64,000 bases of DNA from Paenibacillus sp. FSL R10-2782 (GTDB taxonomy: Bacteria; Bacillota; Bacilli; Paenibacillales; Paenibacillaceae), in NCBI RefSeq assembly GCF_038592985.1, contig NZ_CP151951.1, positions 2,285,001 through 2,349,000 of the forward strand, written 5' to 3'. Both the position numbers and the translations under genes were made by a program. The notes under the pieces were generated by a model. It worked only from the letters and a program-made list of their open reading frames with translations. It did no database searches and was not told the origin of the DNA. This document shows, one piece after another, positions 53,091-62,498 of this stretch; within the stretch, counting starts at the first letter, position 1, and each line of letters starts with the position of its first letter.

Positions 53091-53837
53091 TTATTGCACA
53101 CCTTCAGTAACGGCGATTTCCTTCTCCAGATTTTCTCTGGACAGGTTGGCGGTCAAATAATCCGGTGTATCGGGCAGAACGAGGTGCAGATTGGATTTTT
53201 GGCAAACACGGATTGTACACTTGTCGACAACAAAATCAAAGACATGCCCGCCTCCGGTGCGTTCGTCGTTAATAAAGTGCAAATGGAACCCGGCCACTCC
53301 AATTCCTTGAGCGTAAGCAGGTGTCCAAAACCCGGTAATCACGCCGGAAGCGTCGTTAAAAGAGAACGTTGGCTGTGATTTGGTTACTTCGATAAAAGGC
53401 TTGTAAGGCTTCACCTGGTGAGGCACGGTGCGTGTCTTCACTTCACGAAAAGTGCCGTCCATACGGAAGGCGAAGAACAGATTACGACTTGGGAACAACT
53501 TTAGCAGCAGGGCTTCCAACTCTTCACGATGCATGGGACGGTCAATAGTGTATGTGAAATCTTCACGGAAAAAGGTGACTGTGGAAAAGGGAGTTGTCTC
53601 TTCCGGTTTTACACGATGGGCCGTACCGTCTGGCAGCAAGTGATAAAACTCACCATCAAACGCAATCATCTCACCATTCAGTTGATCAAAGGTACCGAGC
53701 CCGAAATCCCCGTGCTTTTGCAGTTCCTTGAAGGAAACGACTCCGTCATAAAGACCATCCAATAAAGCGAGCATCGTGGACGTTTGGTAAATATCATGAT
53801 CAGCTTCTTGCTTTGTTTCCAGTTCTGCAATGGTCAT
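53091..53837 (-). CDS. alsD: Alpha-acetolactate decarboxylase
   Basis: 248 residues. Zinc ligands are seen in GFHLHFINDERTGGGHVFDF; STMLALLDGLYDGV and GDFGLGTFDQLNGEM are the N-terminal family signatures. It turns acetolactate into acetoin, the step before 2,3-butanediol. AAAGGAAG precedes the ATG. It follows alsS on the same strand with 160 bp between, so it may be cotranscribed. Confidence 0.95.
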   Translation of the reverse strand: MTIAELETKQEADHDIYQTSTMLALLDGLYDGVVSFKELQKHGDFGLGTFDQLNGEMIAFDGEFYHLLPDGTAHRVKPEETTPFSTVTFFREDFTYTIDRPMHREELEALLLKLFPSRNLFFAFRMDGTFREVKTRTVPHQVKPYKPFIEVTKSQPTFSFNDASGVITGFWTPAYAQGIGVAGFHLHFINDERTGGGHVFDFVVDKCTIRVCQKSNLHLVLPDTPDYLTANLSRENLEKEIAVTEGVQ

Positions 53838-53998
53838 GGCAATACACTTCCTTTTGTGATTGGATGCATTTATTTTCTTTTATTTTCAATAATAAACGTA
53901 AATTTTCAGTAAATAACATGAACAACTCAAAAAACTCATGAAAAAACGTTAAACTTCATTTATTGTCACGAAGTCGTCACGATTGGGTAACAGTGAAG

Positions 53999-55687
53999 TC
54001 AGTTTAACTGATTGGGCAGCAGTTTACGTCCCAACTGGATATTATCCTGATAATCAATCGGAATATCGACGACCACGGGGCCATCGGTATGTAGTGCCTG
54101 TTGCAATACGCTTTCCAGTTCTTCAGGGGAATGTACACGCAATCCGGTTGCCCCGAAGCTTTCGGCATATTTCACGACATCCACATCCCCGAATTCTACG
54201 CCGGAGGTTCTGCCATATTTAATCTGTTGTTGAAAAGCGACCATGTCGTAGGCACCGTCTCTCCATACGATGTGCACCAGTGGGGAGTTGAGACGTACGG
54301 CGGTTTCAAGTTCCATGGATGAGAAAAGAAATCCTCCGTCGCCGGAAATGGAAACGACTTTTTGACCAGGATTGACGAGAGTGGCAGCAATGCCCCAGGG
54401 AAGAGCTACACCTAGCGTCTGCATCCCGTTACTGAACAGAAGGCGACGCGGCTCATATGAGCGGAAATACCGAGCCATCCAAATGTAGTGCGAACCAACA
54501 TCACAGGTGACTGTGACATGATCATCAATCAGGCTGCGCAGCGTACGAATGAATTGCAATGGATGAATCAGATAGTCGTGCTTGCGAGCAGGGACGGCAG
54601 CTTGCTCATTTAGATCGTGGCGGAGACGGTTCAGTTGGGCGCATGAGGTTTCAGACAGCTTTAATGCAGGCAATTCTTCTGCGAGACTCCGCACGATCAG
54701 AGCTATATTACCGATCAGTTCGTAATCCGGTTGATAATCATGGTCGATATCCGCCTGATGATCATCGAGATGAATGAGGGTTCGGTTTGCAGGAATGTTC
54801 CAGTTTTTCGGATCGTATTCAATGGGGTCATAGCCAATGGTCAGCACCAGATCTGCGGCTCCAAGGAGCATGTCACCCGGCTGATTGTGGAACAAGCCCA
54901 CTCGACCCAAATAGTGATCCTCCAGTTCGCGGGAAATGGCTCCGGCAGCCTGGAAGGTTTCGACGACAGGCAGATCTGTGTTCTGAATGAGTGCGCGGAT
55001 GGCTGCTGTAGCTTCGGGAGTGCTGGCTTTCATACCAAGTAAAAGAACAGGTAACTTGGCATGGCTGATTTGGCCTGCTACTTGTTTGATAAGTCCGGCT
55101 GGTGCGGTTCCAAGCTGTGGAAGGGAAAGCTTCTCAATGGCGGTTACTTCGGATGACGAAGTCAACACGTCCTGCGGTAGACTGACAAAGGTTGCTCCAG
55201 GCTGTGCTGAGGTCGCAATCCGAAATGCGTTGGTAATGGCTTCTGGCACACTATCCGGATGCTCCACTTCCACACTGTATTTGGTGATAGGCTCGAATAA
55301 CCCGGCGTTATCCATGGATTGGTGGGTGCGCTTCAAACGTTCGGATCTTGGAACTGCACCAGCGAGAGCGACGACGGGATCACTTTCCGCATTTGCGGTG
55401 ACAAGTCCTGTAGCCAAATTCGACGCACCGGGGCCGGAAGTAACGAGACATACGCCCGGTTTACCAGTTAGGCGACCGACGGCTGCTGCCATAAAGGCGG
55501 CATTTTGCTCGTGACGGCATACGATCAGCTCCGGACCGCGTTCTTGAAGGACATCGAAAACCGAGTCGATCTTGGCACCTGGAATACCAAAAATGTGTGT
55601 TACACCTTGTTTAATCAAGCAATCGACAACGAGGTCGGCTCCTTTTGTAGCGGTTTTAGCATGGATAGCTTGCACTTTTGTACTCAA
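53999..55687 (-). CDS. alsS: Catabolic acetolactate synthase
   Basis: 562 residues, thiamine-diphosphate enzyme. The catalytic Glu is in [14 protein letters not shown], the ThDP motif is [20 protein letters not shown], and [16 protein letters not shown] is seen. It joins two pyruvates to acetolactate. I choose TTG 55687, four bases after AAAGGTGATC; GTG 55696 lies within that site. No alsR regulator gene is in the window. Confidence 0.95.
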   Translation of the reverse strand: MSTKVQAIHAKTATKGADLVVDCLIKQGVTHIFGIPGAKIDSVFDVLQERGPELIVCRHEQNAAFMAAAVGRLTGKPGVCLVTSGPGASNLATGLVTANAESDPVVALAGAVPRSERLKRTHQSMDNAGLFEPITKYSVEVEHPDSVPEAITNAFRIATSAQPGATFVSLPQDVLTSSSEVTAIEKLSLPQLGTAPAGLIKQVAGQISHAKLPVLLLGMKASTPEATAAIRALIQNTDLPVVETFQAAGAISRELEDHYLGRVGLFHNQPGDMLLGAADLVLTIGYDPIEYDPKNWNIPANRTLIHLDDHQADIDHDYQPDYELIGNIALIVRSLAEELPALKLSETSCAQLNRLRHDLNEQAAVPARKHDYLIHPLQFIRTLRSLIDDHVTVTCDVGSHYIWMARYFRSYEPRRLLFSNGMQTLGVALPWGIAATLVNPGQKVVSISGDGGFLFSSMELETAVRLNSPLVHIVWRDGAYDMVAFQQQIKYGRTSGVEFGDVDVVKYAESFGATGLRVHSPEELESVLQQALHTDGPVVVDIPIDYQDNIQLGRKLLPNQLN

Positions 55688-55756
55688 CGCGATCACCTTT
55701 TCTTTGGAATATGATTATGAAATACTTTCAATGTAAAACATTGGTTGCATATGACA

Positions 55757-55784
55757 ATTATAATACAATAACTGGTATTTTCAA
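55757..55784 (-). promoter_or_regulatory. Promoter of alsS
   Basis: On the minus strand TTGAAA (complement of 55779-55784), 16-bp spacer, TATAAT (complement of 55757-55762), about 70 bp before alsS. Confidence 0.6.
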
Positions 55785-55816
55785 GAAGAATATTTTCTGA
55801 AAAATATTGAAAAATA

Positions 55817-55830
55817 AAAAAACGTTTTCA
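55817..55830. promoter_or_regulatory. Candidate cre (CcpA) site
   Basis: AAAAAACGTTTTCA matches most of the cre pattern TGWAANCGNTNWCA (mismatches in the first two places). It lies upstream of the alsS promoter. CcpA control of alsS is known in Bacillus; here it is inferred. Confidence 0.35.
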
Positions 55831-55959
55831 AATATCGGTTTAAGAGGGTGGGTTGAAAAATACATATACTTGGTAATTAAGGTTTTAAAAACCATTTCCA
55901 TGCCGAAAAATAAGTGAGGGTCATTGTTATTGAAAATGACAAGATGAAGGGGAAGAGGC

Positions 55960-56127
55960 TTGTGCCGGATCAGCTCGTTTGAAACACGAGTCTGTGCAGA
56001 CTGGGTTATGTCTGAAATAAAGGTGGACGGAGAAAACAGATCAGTCGAAGTTGAGGCAGGTATGGTTTTTGTTCCTCCTCATGATAAAAATCACTTTCCT
56101 CTGCAAAGGATAGCGGTTACAATGTAA
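55960..56127 (+). pseudogene. Cupin-domain fragment
   Basis: A 55-codon frame from TTG 55960 reads ADWVMSEIKVDGEN, then VEVEAGMVFVPPHDKNHF, which is one cupin barrel half with its His residues. The rest of the domain is missing. AAGGGGAAGAGG lies before the TTG, but the fragment is too short for a working cupin. A leftover of a sugar-related gene is likely, given the hexuronate locus beside it. Confidence 0.45.
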
Positions 56128-56131
56128 TTGT

Positions 56132-56145
56132 TGTTAACGTAAACA
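56132..56145. promoter_or_regulatory. LacI-type operator 1, upstream of uxaC
   Basis: TGTTAACGTAAACA, a near-palindrome centred on ACGT. The same pattern is seen at 56281 and 62432, all beside hexuronate genes; the LacI regulator gene at 59394 is the likely reader. Confidence 0.6.
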
Positions 56146-56280
56146 TTAAATTTAAGGAGAAGTAATCAAGGATGATTCGACATGCAGGTATCATTTTATA
56201 GCGGTATCATCTGATATAGAAGGTAACCTTTGTGCGTTGTAGAATCTATTACTGAATAGCAGCAAAATTGAATTCATTTT

Positions 56281-56294
56281 TGTTCACGTTAACA
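56281..56294. promoter_or_regulatory. LacI-type operator 2, upstream of uxaC
   Basis: TGTTCACGTTAACA, 40 bp before the uxaC start; one mismatch from the palindrome TGTTAACGTTAACA. Confidence 0.65.
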
Positions 56295-56333
56295 ATTACT
56301 AAGAAACATGATTATAGAAGGGAAGAATGAGCC

Positions 56334-57758
56334 ATGACCAAAGCATTTTTAGACGACAACTTTTTGTTGAGCAATCCGACGGCTGAAATTTTGTATCATC
56401 AGTATGCCAAGGATCTGCCGATTATTGACTATCACTGTCATTTAAGTCCACAGGAAATTTACGAAAATAAAACGTTCAAAAACATTACGGAAGCTTGGCT
56501 GTACGGAGATCATTACAAGTGGAGACTCATGCGGGCCAATGGAGTGGAGGAGCGCCTGATTACCGGAGATGCGGAAGACTATGACAAATTTTTGGCTTGG
56601 GCCAAAACCGTACCTACACTGATCGGCAACCCGCTATATCATTGGACGCATTTGGAGCTTCAGCGCTTTTTTGGTGTCCATGAGCTGCTGAACGAACAGA
56701 ATGCATCTGTGATTTGGGAAAAGGTGACCCAAAAGCTGCAAGGGAAGGGCTTTGGGGCACGTGATCTGATTGTGAATTCAAAGGTAACCGTTGTATGCAC
56801 TACGGATGATCCGACGGACCATCTCGAATATCATAAGCAAATCGGCAAACTGGCCGATTTTCCGGTGGCTGTACTGCCAAGCTTCCGCCCAGACAAAGCG
56901 CTGGAGATCAATCGTGAGACATTCCAGCCTTGGGTGGCTCGATTGGGTGAAGTGAGCGGACTGGATGTTTCCGGTCTGGAAGGATTTTTGAACGCGCTGG
57001 CGAGCCGGGTGCGTCACTTCCATGCTGTCGGAGGACGGGTGTCCGATCATGCGCTGGATACAGTCGTTTATGAAGAAACGACACGTGAGGAAGCGGCAGC
57101 GATATACAGCAAGGCGCTGGAGAAAGGCCATGTAACCCCAATAGAAGAGGCGAAATATAAATCGTACGTCCTGGTATTCCTTGGGAAACAGTATGCAGAG
57201 CATGGCTGGGCAATGCAGTATCATATTCACGCGTTGCGTAACAACAACACTGCCATGTTCCGTCGTTTGGGACCGGATACAGGCTACGATGCTGTAAATG
57301 ACGGCTCCATCGCTGGCCCGCTGGCGGCATTACTGGACGCGCAGGAGCAGGCAGGGGGATTGCCGCGAACGATTTTGTATTCGCTTAATTCAGTTGATTA
57401 TCCAGTGCTGGCAAGTCTCGCGGGCTGCTTCCAATCCGGCGGAACTGTGGGGAAAATCCAGTTTGGCACTGCATGGTGGTATAACGATCATATCGAAGGC
57501 ATGCAGGAGCAGATGAAGCTGCTGGCCAACTACGGAGTGCTGTCTCGCTTTATCGGTATGCTAACGGATTCTCGTAGCTTCCTGTCCTACACACGCCACG
57601 AATATTTCCGACGTATACTGTGTGATTTGATCGGAACCTGGGTTCAGGAGGGCAAGGCGCCTGAGGATCTGGAGCTCCTCGGAGCTATGGTACAAAATAT
57701 TTGCTACAACAATGCCAAGCAATATTTTAATTTTCCGACAGCGGTTCACAGCAAATGA
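56334..57758 (+). CDS. uxaC: Glucuronate (uronate) isomerase
   Basis: 474 residues. PIIDYHCHLSPQEIYENKTF carries the metal-binding His pair; TTDDPTDHLEYH and YHIHALRNNN are family motifs. It isomerises D-glucuronate to fructuronate and galacturonate to tagaturonate. GAAGGGAAG precedes the ATG. First gene of the hexuronate group. Confidence 0.95.
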   Translation: MTKAFLDDNFLLSNPTAEILYHQYAKDLPIIDYHCHLSPQEIYENKTFKNITEAWLYGDHYKWRLMRANGVEERLITGDAEDYDKFLAWAKTVPTLIGNPLYHWTHLELQRFFGVHELLNEQNASVIWEKVTQKLQGKGFGARDLIVNSKVTVVCTTDDPTDHLEYHKQIGKLADFPVAVLPSFRPDKALEINRETFQPWVARLGEVSGLDVSGLEGFLNALASRVRHFHAVGGRVSDHALDTVVYEETTREEAAAIYSKALEKGHVTPIEEAKYKSYVLVFLGKQYAEHGWAMQYHIHALRNNNTAMFRRLGPDTGYDAVNDGSIAGPLAALLDAQEQAGGLPRTILYSLNSVDYPVLASLAGCFQSGGTVGKIQFGTAWWYNDHIEGMQEQMKLLANYGVLSRFIGMLTDSRSFLSYTRHEYFRRILCDLIGTWVQEGKAPEDLELLGAMVQNICYNNAKQYFNFPTAVHSK

Positions 57759-57848
57759 TGATATACAGAATGAACTTGTAAATTCATATTTCAATAGATG
57801 CCCTTGCCTAGAGTATTTTCAAGCTCCGGGTAAGGGGGATTGAAAACA

Positions 57849-57860
57849 GAATACGTATTC
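57849..57860. promoter_or_regulatory. Palindrome between uxaC and the transporter gene
   Basis: GAATACGTATTC is a perfect 12-bp palindrome centred on ACGT, 47 bp before the transporter start. It may be another site for the LacI-type regulator, though the arms differ from TGTTAACGT. Confidence 0.4.
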
Positions 57861-57906
57861 ATTAAGTATGTGAAAATAATTACAAATATAGAGGAGTGAG
57901 CAGGGT

Positions 57907-59307
57907 ATGGGAGTGCCTATCGTTCAGGAGAGCATCCAAACTGACAACAAGACAGGTGAGCAAATCAGCCTGAAAGAAAAGATTTCTTACGGTATGGGTG
58001 ACTTTGGAAACGGGTTCATGTTTGATTTAGGACAGTTGTACCTGTTGAAATTCTTTACGGATGTAGCAGGTGTTTCAGCGGGAGCAGCCGCAGGCATTTT
58101 TCTGGTCAGCAAGCTGTTTGCTGCCATCTGCGATCCTATTGTCGGGTCCTTTGTCGATTATCGCAAGCATATTGGTCCACGCGGGAAATTCAGGCCCTTT
58201 CTTATCGTTGGAAGCGTTCTCCTTGCAATTCTTACGGTTCTAACCTTTATTTCACCGAACATTTCACCAACTGGCAAGCTCATTTATGCCTATGCATCTT
58301 ATATGATCTGGGGAATTGGCTACTCTATTGTAAATATTCCGTATGGTTCACTGGGTGCGGCTATTACGCAGGATACCATTCAGCGGGCTTCGTTATCATC
58401 CTTCCGTCAGGCAGGCTCACTGGGAGCTTTATTCGTAACCAGTGTCATCGTTATGCCGCTTATTTTGCTGTTTCCCAACCATCATGTGGGGTATCCTGTT
58501 GTGATGGGAATCATGTCACTTATTGGTGTGATCGCTTTCATGATATGTTATTGGGGAACGAAGGAGCGTATTGTCAGTCAGTCGGGACCCAAGGAAAAAC
58601 TCTCTTTTGGTGTGATCGTGCATACCTTTACGACGAACAAGCCTCTGCTGGTACTCGTTTTGATGACGATTTTTACCATTTCCGCGTACAATATCAAGTC
58701 CGCGCTGCTGATCTATTTTGCCGAATATAATTTGGGGCATGTAGAATTAATGGCTTATATGAATTTTATTATTATCGGTTCGTCGTTGCTGGGTGTGTTG
58801 TTCTTGCCCAAACTGGTGCGGCGCTTCGGTAAACGAAAAACAGCCATGCTTGGGATGCTGGTCAGTGTCATTGCCGACTCTATGAACTTCTTTATGCCAT
58901 CGAATGTATATATTTTCACCATTCTGGCCAGTATTTCGTTCATTGGTATTAGTATTCCTAACGGGGTTACCTGGGCCTTTGTATCCGATATCATTGACTA
59001 CGGTGAATGGTCATCCGGGGAGCGGAAAGAAGGGATTACCTACTCGTTGTTTAATTTTTCACGTAAATTGGCTCAATCTTTATCCGGCTTTCTTTCCGGT
59101 ATTGGGCTGGCGCTTATCGGATATGTCCCGAATGTGGTTCAAACCTCTGGAACGCTGCTCGGAATTAAGGCGCTGCTGTGTCTCTATCCTGCTGTTGCCC
59201 TGCTCATTGCCATGCTGGTCATCGGTAAAATGTACAAGCTGACAGACAGCAGACATGCAGAAATGGTTCAAGAGCTACAGCGTCGACATGCTGATAACCG
59301 CGTATAA
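57907..59307 (+). CDS. GPH-family sugar:cation symporter (hexuronide, YjmB-like)
   Basis: 466 residues, twelve hydrophobic segments. GPH hallmarks: YGMGDFGNGFMFDLGQLYLL, CDPIVGSFVDYRKH, YGSLGAAITQD, DYGEWSSGERKEG. These symporters bring in glycosides, pentosides or hexuronides. In Bacillus subtilis the related yjmB is in the exu locus after uxaC, as here. GAGGAG lies before the ATG. Confidence 0.88.
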   Translation: MGVPIVQESIQTDNKTGEQISLKEKISYGMGDFGNGFMFDLGQLYLLKFFTDVAGVSAGAAAGIFLVSKLFAAICDPIVGSFVDYRKHIGPRGKFRPFLIVGSVLLAILTVLTFISPNISPTGKLIYAYASYMIWGIGYSIVNIPYGSLGAAITQDTIQRASLSSFRQAGSLGALFVTSVIVMPLILLFPNHHVGYPVVMGIMSLIGVIAFMICYWGTKERIVSQSGPKEKLSFGVIVHTFTTNKPLLVLVLMTIFTISAYNIKSALLIYFAEYNLGHVELMAYMNFIIIGSSLLGVLFLPKLVRRFGKRKTAMLGMLVSVIADSMNFFMPSNVYIFTILASISFIGISIPNGVTWAFVSDIIDYGEWSSGERKEGITYSLFNFSRKLAQSLSGFLSGIGLALIGYVPNVVQTSGTLLGIKALLCLYPAVALLIAMLVIGKMYKLTDSRHAEMVQELQRRHADNRV

Positions 59308-59393
59308 TTTGTGAAAGTCTTCTTTTCCGGGCGGCTCTTGTGGTATGGTGGGTATATAATTTTTTAGAGCCTCAGTAAAGAAAGGATACGTAT

Positions 59394-60392
59394 ATGGCAG
59401 CTACCATTAAAGACATTGCCAAATTGGCGAATGTTTCCCATACGACCGTCTCCCGGGCGCTCAACAATAGCCCACTGATCAAAGAAGATACCAAGCGCAA
59501 AATTATGGAGCTGGCGGAGCAACTCAATTACATTCCGAACTTTAACGCCAAAAGCCTTGTCCTCCAGCGCTCGCATACGATTGGCCTGTTTTTCACCAGT
59601 ATTTCAGAAGGCACCAGCTCCAGCTTTTTTGCGGACACCATCCGTGGAGTGAATCATGTCATTGGGGTGGATTACAATCTGTTTGTGCGAGGGATTGACG
59701 ATTACGCCGATTTTTCGGCCATTCACCGCAAGCGTTTTGATGGCATCATCCTGATGAGTCAGAGCGAGGCGGACAACCCATTTATTTATCATGTGCTCGG
59801 TCAGGGCATTCCGCTCGTCGTGCTGAATCGGCAAGTGCCCGGGGCAGGCATTGTGAATGTCATTTCGAACGATAAGGAAGGATCCTATGCAGCAGTTTCT
59901 TTTCTCATTGAAAGCGGTCATGAACGCATCGCGATCATTGAAGGGGTAGAAGGCTTTAAGTCCACCCAGCAACGGCGCGAGGGCTTCATGAATGCGCTGA
60001 TTGACAGCGGCAAGCCGATTCGGCACGAATACATCATGCATGGCCATTATGACACCGAAAGTGGAAGCCAAGCGATGAAGCAGTTGCTTTCCTTGGAGGA
60101 ACCGCCGACGGCGGTGTTTTGTTCTAACGATGACATGGCTATCGGGGCGATGAACGCAGTATTCGAGCACGGCTTAAAAGTACCGGACGATGTCTCGGTC
60201 ATTGGATTTGACGATATCGGCTTTTCGATGTATACGACCCCGCCGTTAACGACGGTCAAAAGACCGATTGAGCAGATTAGCGCGCGTGGAGCCGCATGTA
60301 TTTTGGAACGAATCCAGTCACCGTCAAACGAGGGCGAACTCATATTTATGGAAACCGCGCTCATGAAGCGGAAATCGACAGCAGACAGGTAG
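59394..60392 (+). CDS. exuR: LacI-family regulator, probably ExuR-like hexuronate repressor
   Basis: 332 residues. N-terminal HTH and hinge: TIKDIAKLANVSHTTVSRAL, then LNYIPNFNAKSLVL. The periplasmic-binding-like domain follows with TAVFCSNDDMAIGAM and VSVIGFDDIGFS. It lies between the hexuronate transporter and uxaB, and the pattern TGTTAACGT is repeated upstream of those units. The exact ligand is inferred. TATAAT at about 59354 serves as its own -10. AAAGGA precedes the ATG. Confidence 0.75.
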   Translation: MAATIKDIAKLANVSHTTVSRALNNSPLIKEDTKRKIMELAEQLNYIPNFNAKSLVLQRSHTIGLFFTSISEGTSSSFFADTIRGVNHVIGVDYNLFVRGIDDYADFSAIHRKRFDGIILMSQSEADNPFIYHVLGQGIPLVVLNRQVPGAGIVNVISNDKEGSYAAVSFLIESGHERIAIIEGVEGFKSTQQRREGFMNALIDSGKPIRHEYIMHGHYDTESGSQAMKQLLSLEEPPTAVFCSNDDMAIGAMNAVFEHGLKVPDDVSVIGFDDIGFSMYTTPPLTTVKRPIEQISARGAACILERIQSPSNEGELIFMETALMKRKSTADR

Positions 60393-60426
60393 CGTTAAGC
60401 TTGATTTTATTGGAAAAGGGCAGACC

Positions 60427-60473
60427 AAAAAGGGCAGGTTCAGTGCATGACGCGCTGTTCCTGCCCCTTTTTT
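60427..60473. terminator. Bidirectional terminator between the LacI gene and poxB
   Basis: GGGCAGG (60432-60438) pairs with CCTGCCC (60460-60466), with A's before and T's after the stem. Confidence 0.85.
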
Positions 60474-60501
60474 ATTAAAATATGTGCAAGTGTGGCGGCT
60501 T

Positions 60502-62226
60502 TTATCGTAAAAGATTGGTTTTCGCCAGTTCAATAATTTCGTCACCGCGCCCATTCAGCACAGCTTTCATCATCCACAGTGTAAAACCTTCAGCCTGTTT
60601 GAGATTAATCTTGGGTGGCATGGATAGCTCCTGACGATTGACCACTACATCCACCACCACAGGACCATCGTGAGCCAATGCCTGTTGAATCGCGTCCTCC
60701 AGCATCGCCGGATCTTCGACTCGAATTCCCTTGAGACCCATGGCTTCCGCTACAGCGCCAAAATCAGGATTCACCAGCTCGGTGCCGTTTTCCAGAAAGC
60801 CGGCTGCTTTCATTTCCAGTTCAACAAAACCGAGGGCGCCGTTATTGAAAACAATGACTTTTACAGGTAACTGATGCTGTTTCAGGGTAAGCAGATCGCC
60901 CATCAGCATCGTCAATCCGCCATCACCAGATAGAGCAATCACCTGTCGGTCAGGCTCAGTGGCTTGTGCCCCAATCGCTTGCGGCAATGCACTTGCCATC
61001 GTTCCGTGATTGAAGGAGCCGATCAGTCGGCGTTGGCCGTTCATTTGTAAATAACGTGCTGCCCACACGGTAGGCGTACCCACATCACAGGTGAAAATGG
61101 CATTTTCATGTGCGGCATCACTGACGACCTTGGTGAGATATTGTGGATGGATTGGTGTATGACCGGGTTTACCAACCGCCAGTTCATCCAGTTCCTGACG
61201 CACCTTGGTATAGTGGGAGACGGTTTTTTCCAAATGCTTGGAATCATGCTCTGTCGTTAAATGAGGAAGCAGCATTTCCAACGTTGCTTGTACATCCCCG
61301 CACAGCCCATACGTTAAAGGAGTGCGTCTGCCGAGGTGGGCAGGCTCAATATCCACTTGCAGCACAACTGCATTTTCGGGATAAAACTGTCTGTAAGGAA
61401 AGTCTGTTCCGAGCATAAGCAGGACGTCACAATCCATCATTGCATGGTACCCGGAAGAATACCCGATCAGCCCCGTCAAGCCTGCATAATAAGGATTGTT
61501 ATACTCCAGATATTCCTTGCCCCGAAGGGCAGCAACCATAGGGGATTTCAACTTGTCGCACAGTTGCATGAGCAATTCGTGGGATTTCGCACAGCCGGAG
61601 CCGCATAACAAAGTGATTCGTTTGCCTTGATTCAGGTACTCGGCCAGCCGGGAAATTTCCGAAGCTGACGGATGCACCACAGGTGCAGTGGGATGGTAGA
61701 CATGTTCAGGAATAGGCGCCTTTTCCGCTGCTAAAGCTGCCACATCCCCGGGAAGAACAATGACGGAGACACCTGAACGTGAAACGGCCTGTTGTATAGC
61801 CATCGTAACGGTTCTTGGAATTTGTCGTGGAGTCGTAATGACCTCACAGAAGTGGCTGCATTCCCCGAAAAGATGCTCAGGATGTGTAGCCTGGAAATAT
61901 TCGCTTCCAATTTCGTCGCTTGGAATGTGGGCCGCAATAGCGAGAACAGGTACCCGATTGCGGTGACAATCATATAATCCGTTAATAAGATGTAGATTTC
62001 CGGGACCACTGCTGCCAGCGCACACTGCAATGCTGCCGGTAAGATCAGCATCAGCCCCGGCTGCAAAGGCTGCCACTTCTTCGTGCCGCACATGAATCCA
62101 TTCAATTTGACCGTCGCTTCGAATGGAATCGACCATATTATTTAAGGAATCTCCAACGATACCATAAATTCGCTTGACCCCTGCATTGATTAAAACTTCT
62201 ACAATAGTATCTGCGATTGTCTTCAT
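60502..62226 (-). CDS. poxB: Pyruvate oxidase (ubiquinone/menaquinone type), ThDP-dependent
   Basis: 574 residues. RHEEVAAFAAGADADLTG has the catalytic Glu; CAGSSGPGNLHLINGLYDCHRN is the PoxB signature; ALSGDGGLTMLMGDLLTLKQ the ThDP site. The C-terminal GRGDEIIELAKTN and LLR match the membrane-binding tail of E. coli PoxB as I recall it. It oxidises pyruvate to acetate and CO2, passing electrons to quinone. AGGAGGAAC precedes the start. It stands inside the hexuronate locus on the other strand. Confidence 0.92.
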   Translation of the reverse strand: MKTIADTIVEVLINAGVKRIYGIVGDSLNNMVDSIRSDGQIEWIHVRHEEVAAFAAGADADLTGSIAVCAGSSGPGNLHLINGLYDCHRNRVPVLAIAAHIPSDEIGSEYFQATHPEHLFGECSHFCEVITTPRQIPRTVTMAIQQAVSRSGVSVIVLPGDVAALAAEKAPIPEHVYHPTAPVVHPSASEISRLAEYLNQGKRITLLCGSGCAKSHELLMQLCDKLKSPMVAALRGKEYLEYNNPYYAGLTGLIGYSSGYHAMMDCDVLLMLGTDFPYRQFYPENAVVLQVDIEPAHLGRRTPLTYGLCGDVQATLEMLLPHLTTEHDSKHLEKTVSHYTKVRQELDELAVGKPGHTPIHPQYLTKVVSDAAHENAIFTCDVGTPTVWAARYLQMNGQRRLIGSFNHGTMASALPQAIGAQATEPDRQVIALSGDGGLTMLMGDLLTLKQHQLPVKVIVFNNGALGFVELEMKAAGFLENGTELVNPDFGAVAEAMGLKGIRVEDPAMLEDAIQQALAHDGPVVVDVVVNRQELSMPPKINLKQAEGFTLWMMKAVLNGRGDEIIELAKTNLLR

Positions 62227-62366
62227 AGATGTTCCTCCTGCCTAGTAAGTAACGTTATCCTGCCCGTGCTATCTTGCATCTATTCTAATTAGCCTTAACC
62301 GTCCTAGCTCAGGTGCGAAACAGCGGGAAGATAATCATGGATCCGCGAAAGGTTGCATAGTTTATA

Positions 62367-62445
62367 TGTTAACGTGTTCGTATTATTGTCATTAATATTT
62401 TAAAAAACCAAAAATGTTGAGAAAACTATTTTGTTAACGTGTGCA
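62367..62445. promoter_or_regulatory. LacI-type operators upstream of uxaB
   Basis: TGTTAACGTGTGCA at 62432-62445 is a good match to the uxaC operators; TGTTAACGTGTTCG at 62367-62380 keeps only the left half. Both lie between poxB and uxaB, 65 bp apart, allowing looping. Confidence 0.6.
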
Positions 62446-62498
62446 TTGTGATAAAATGTTGTTGAAATCATTAAGGTAATAATGGGAGGTTACTCCGG

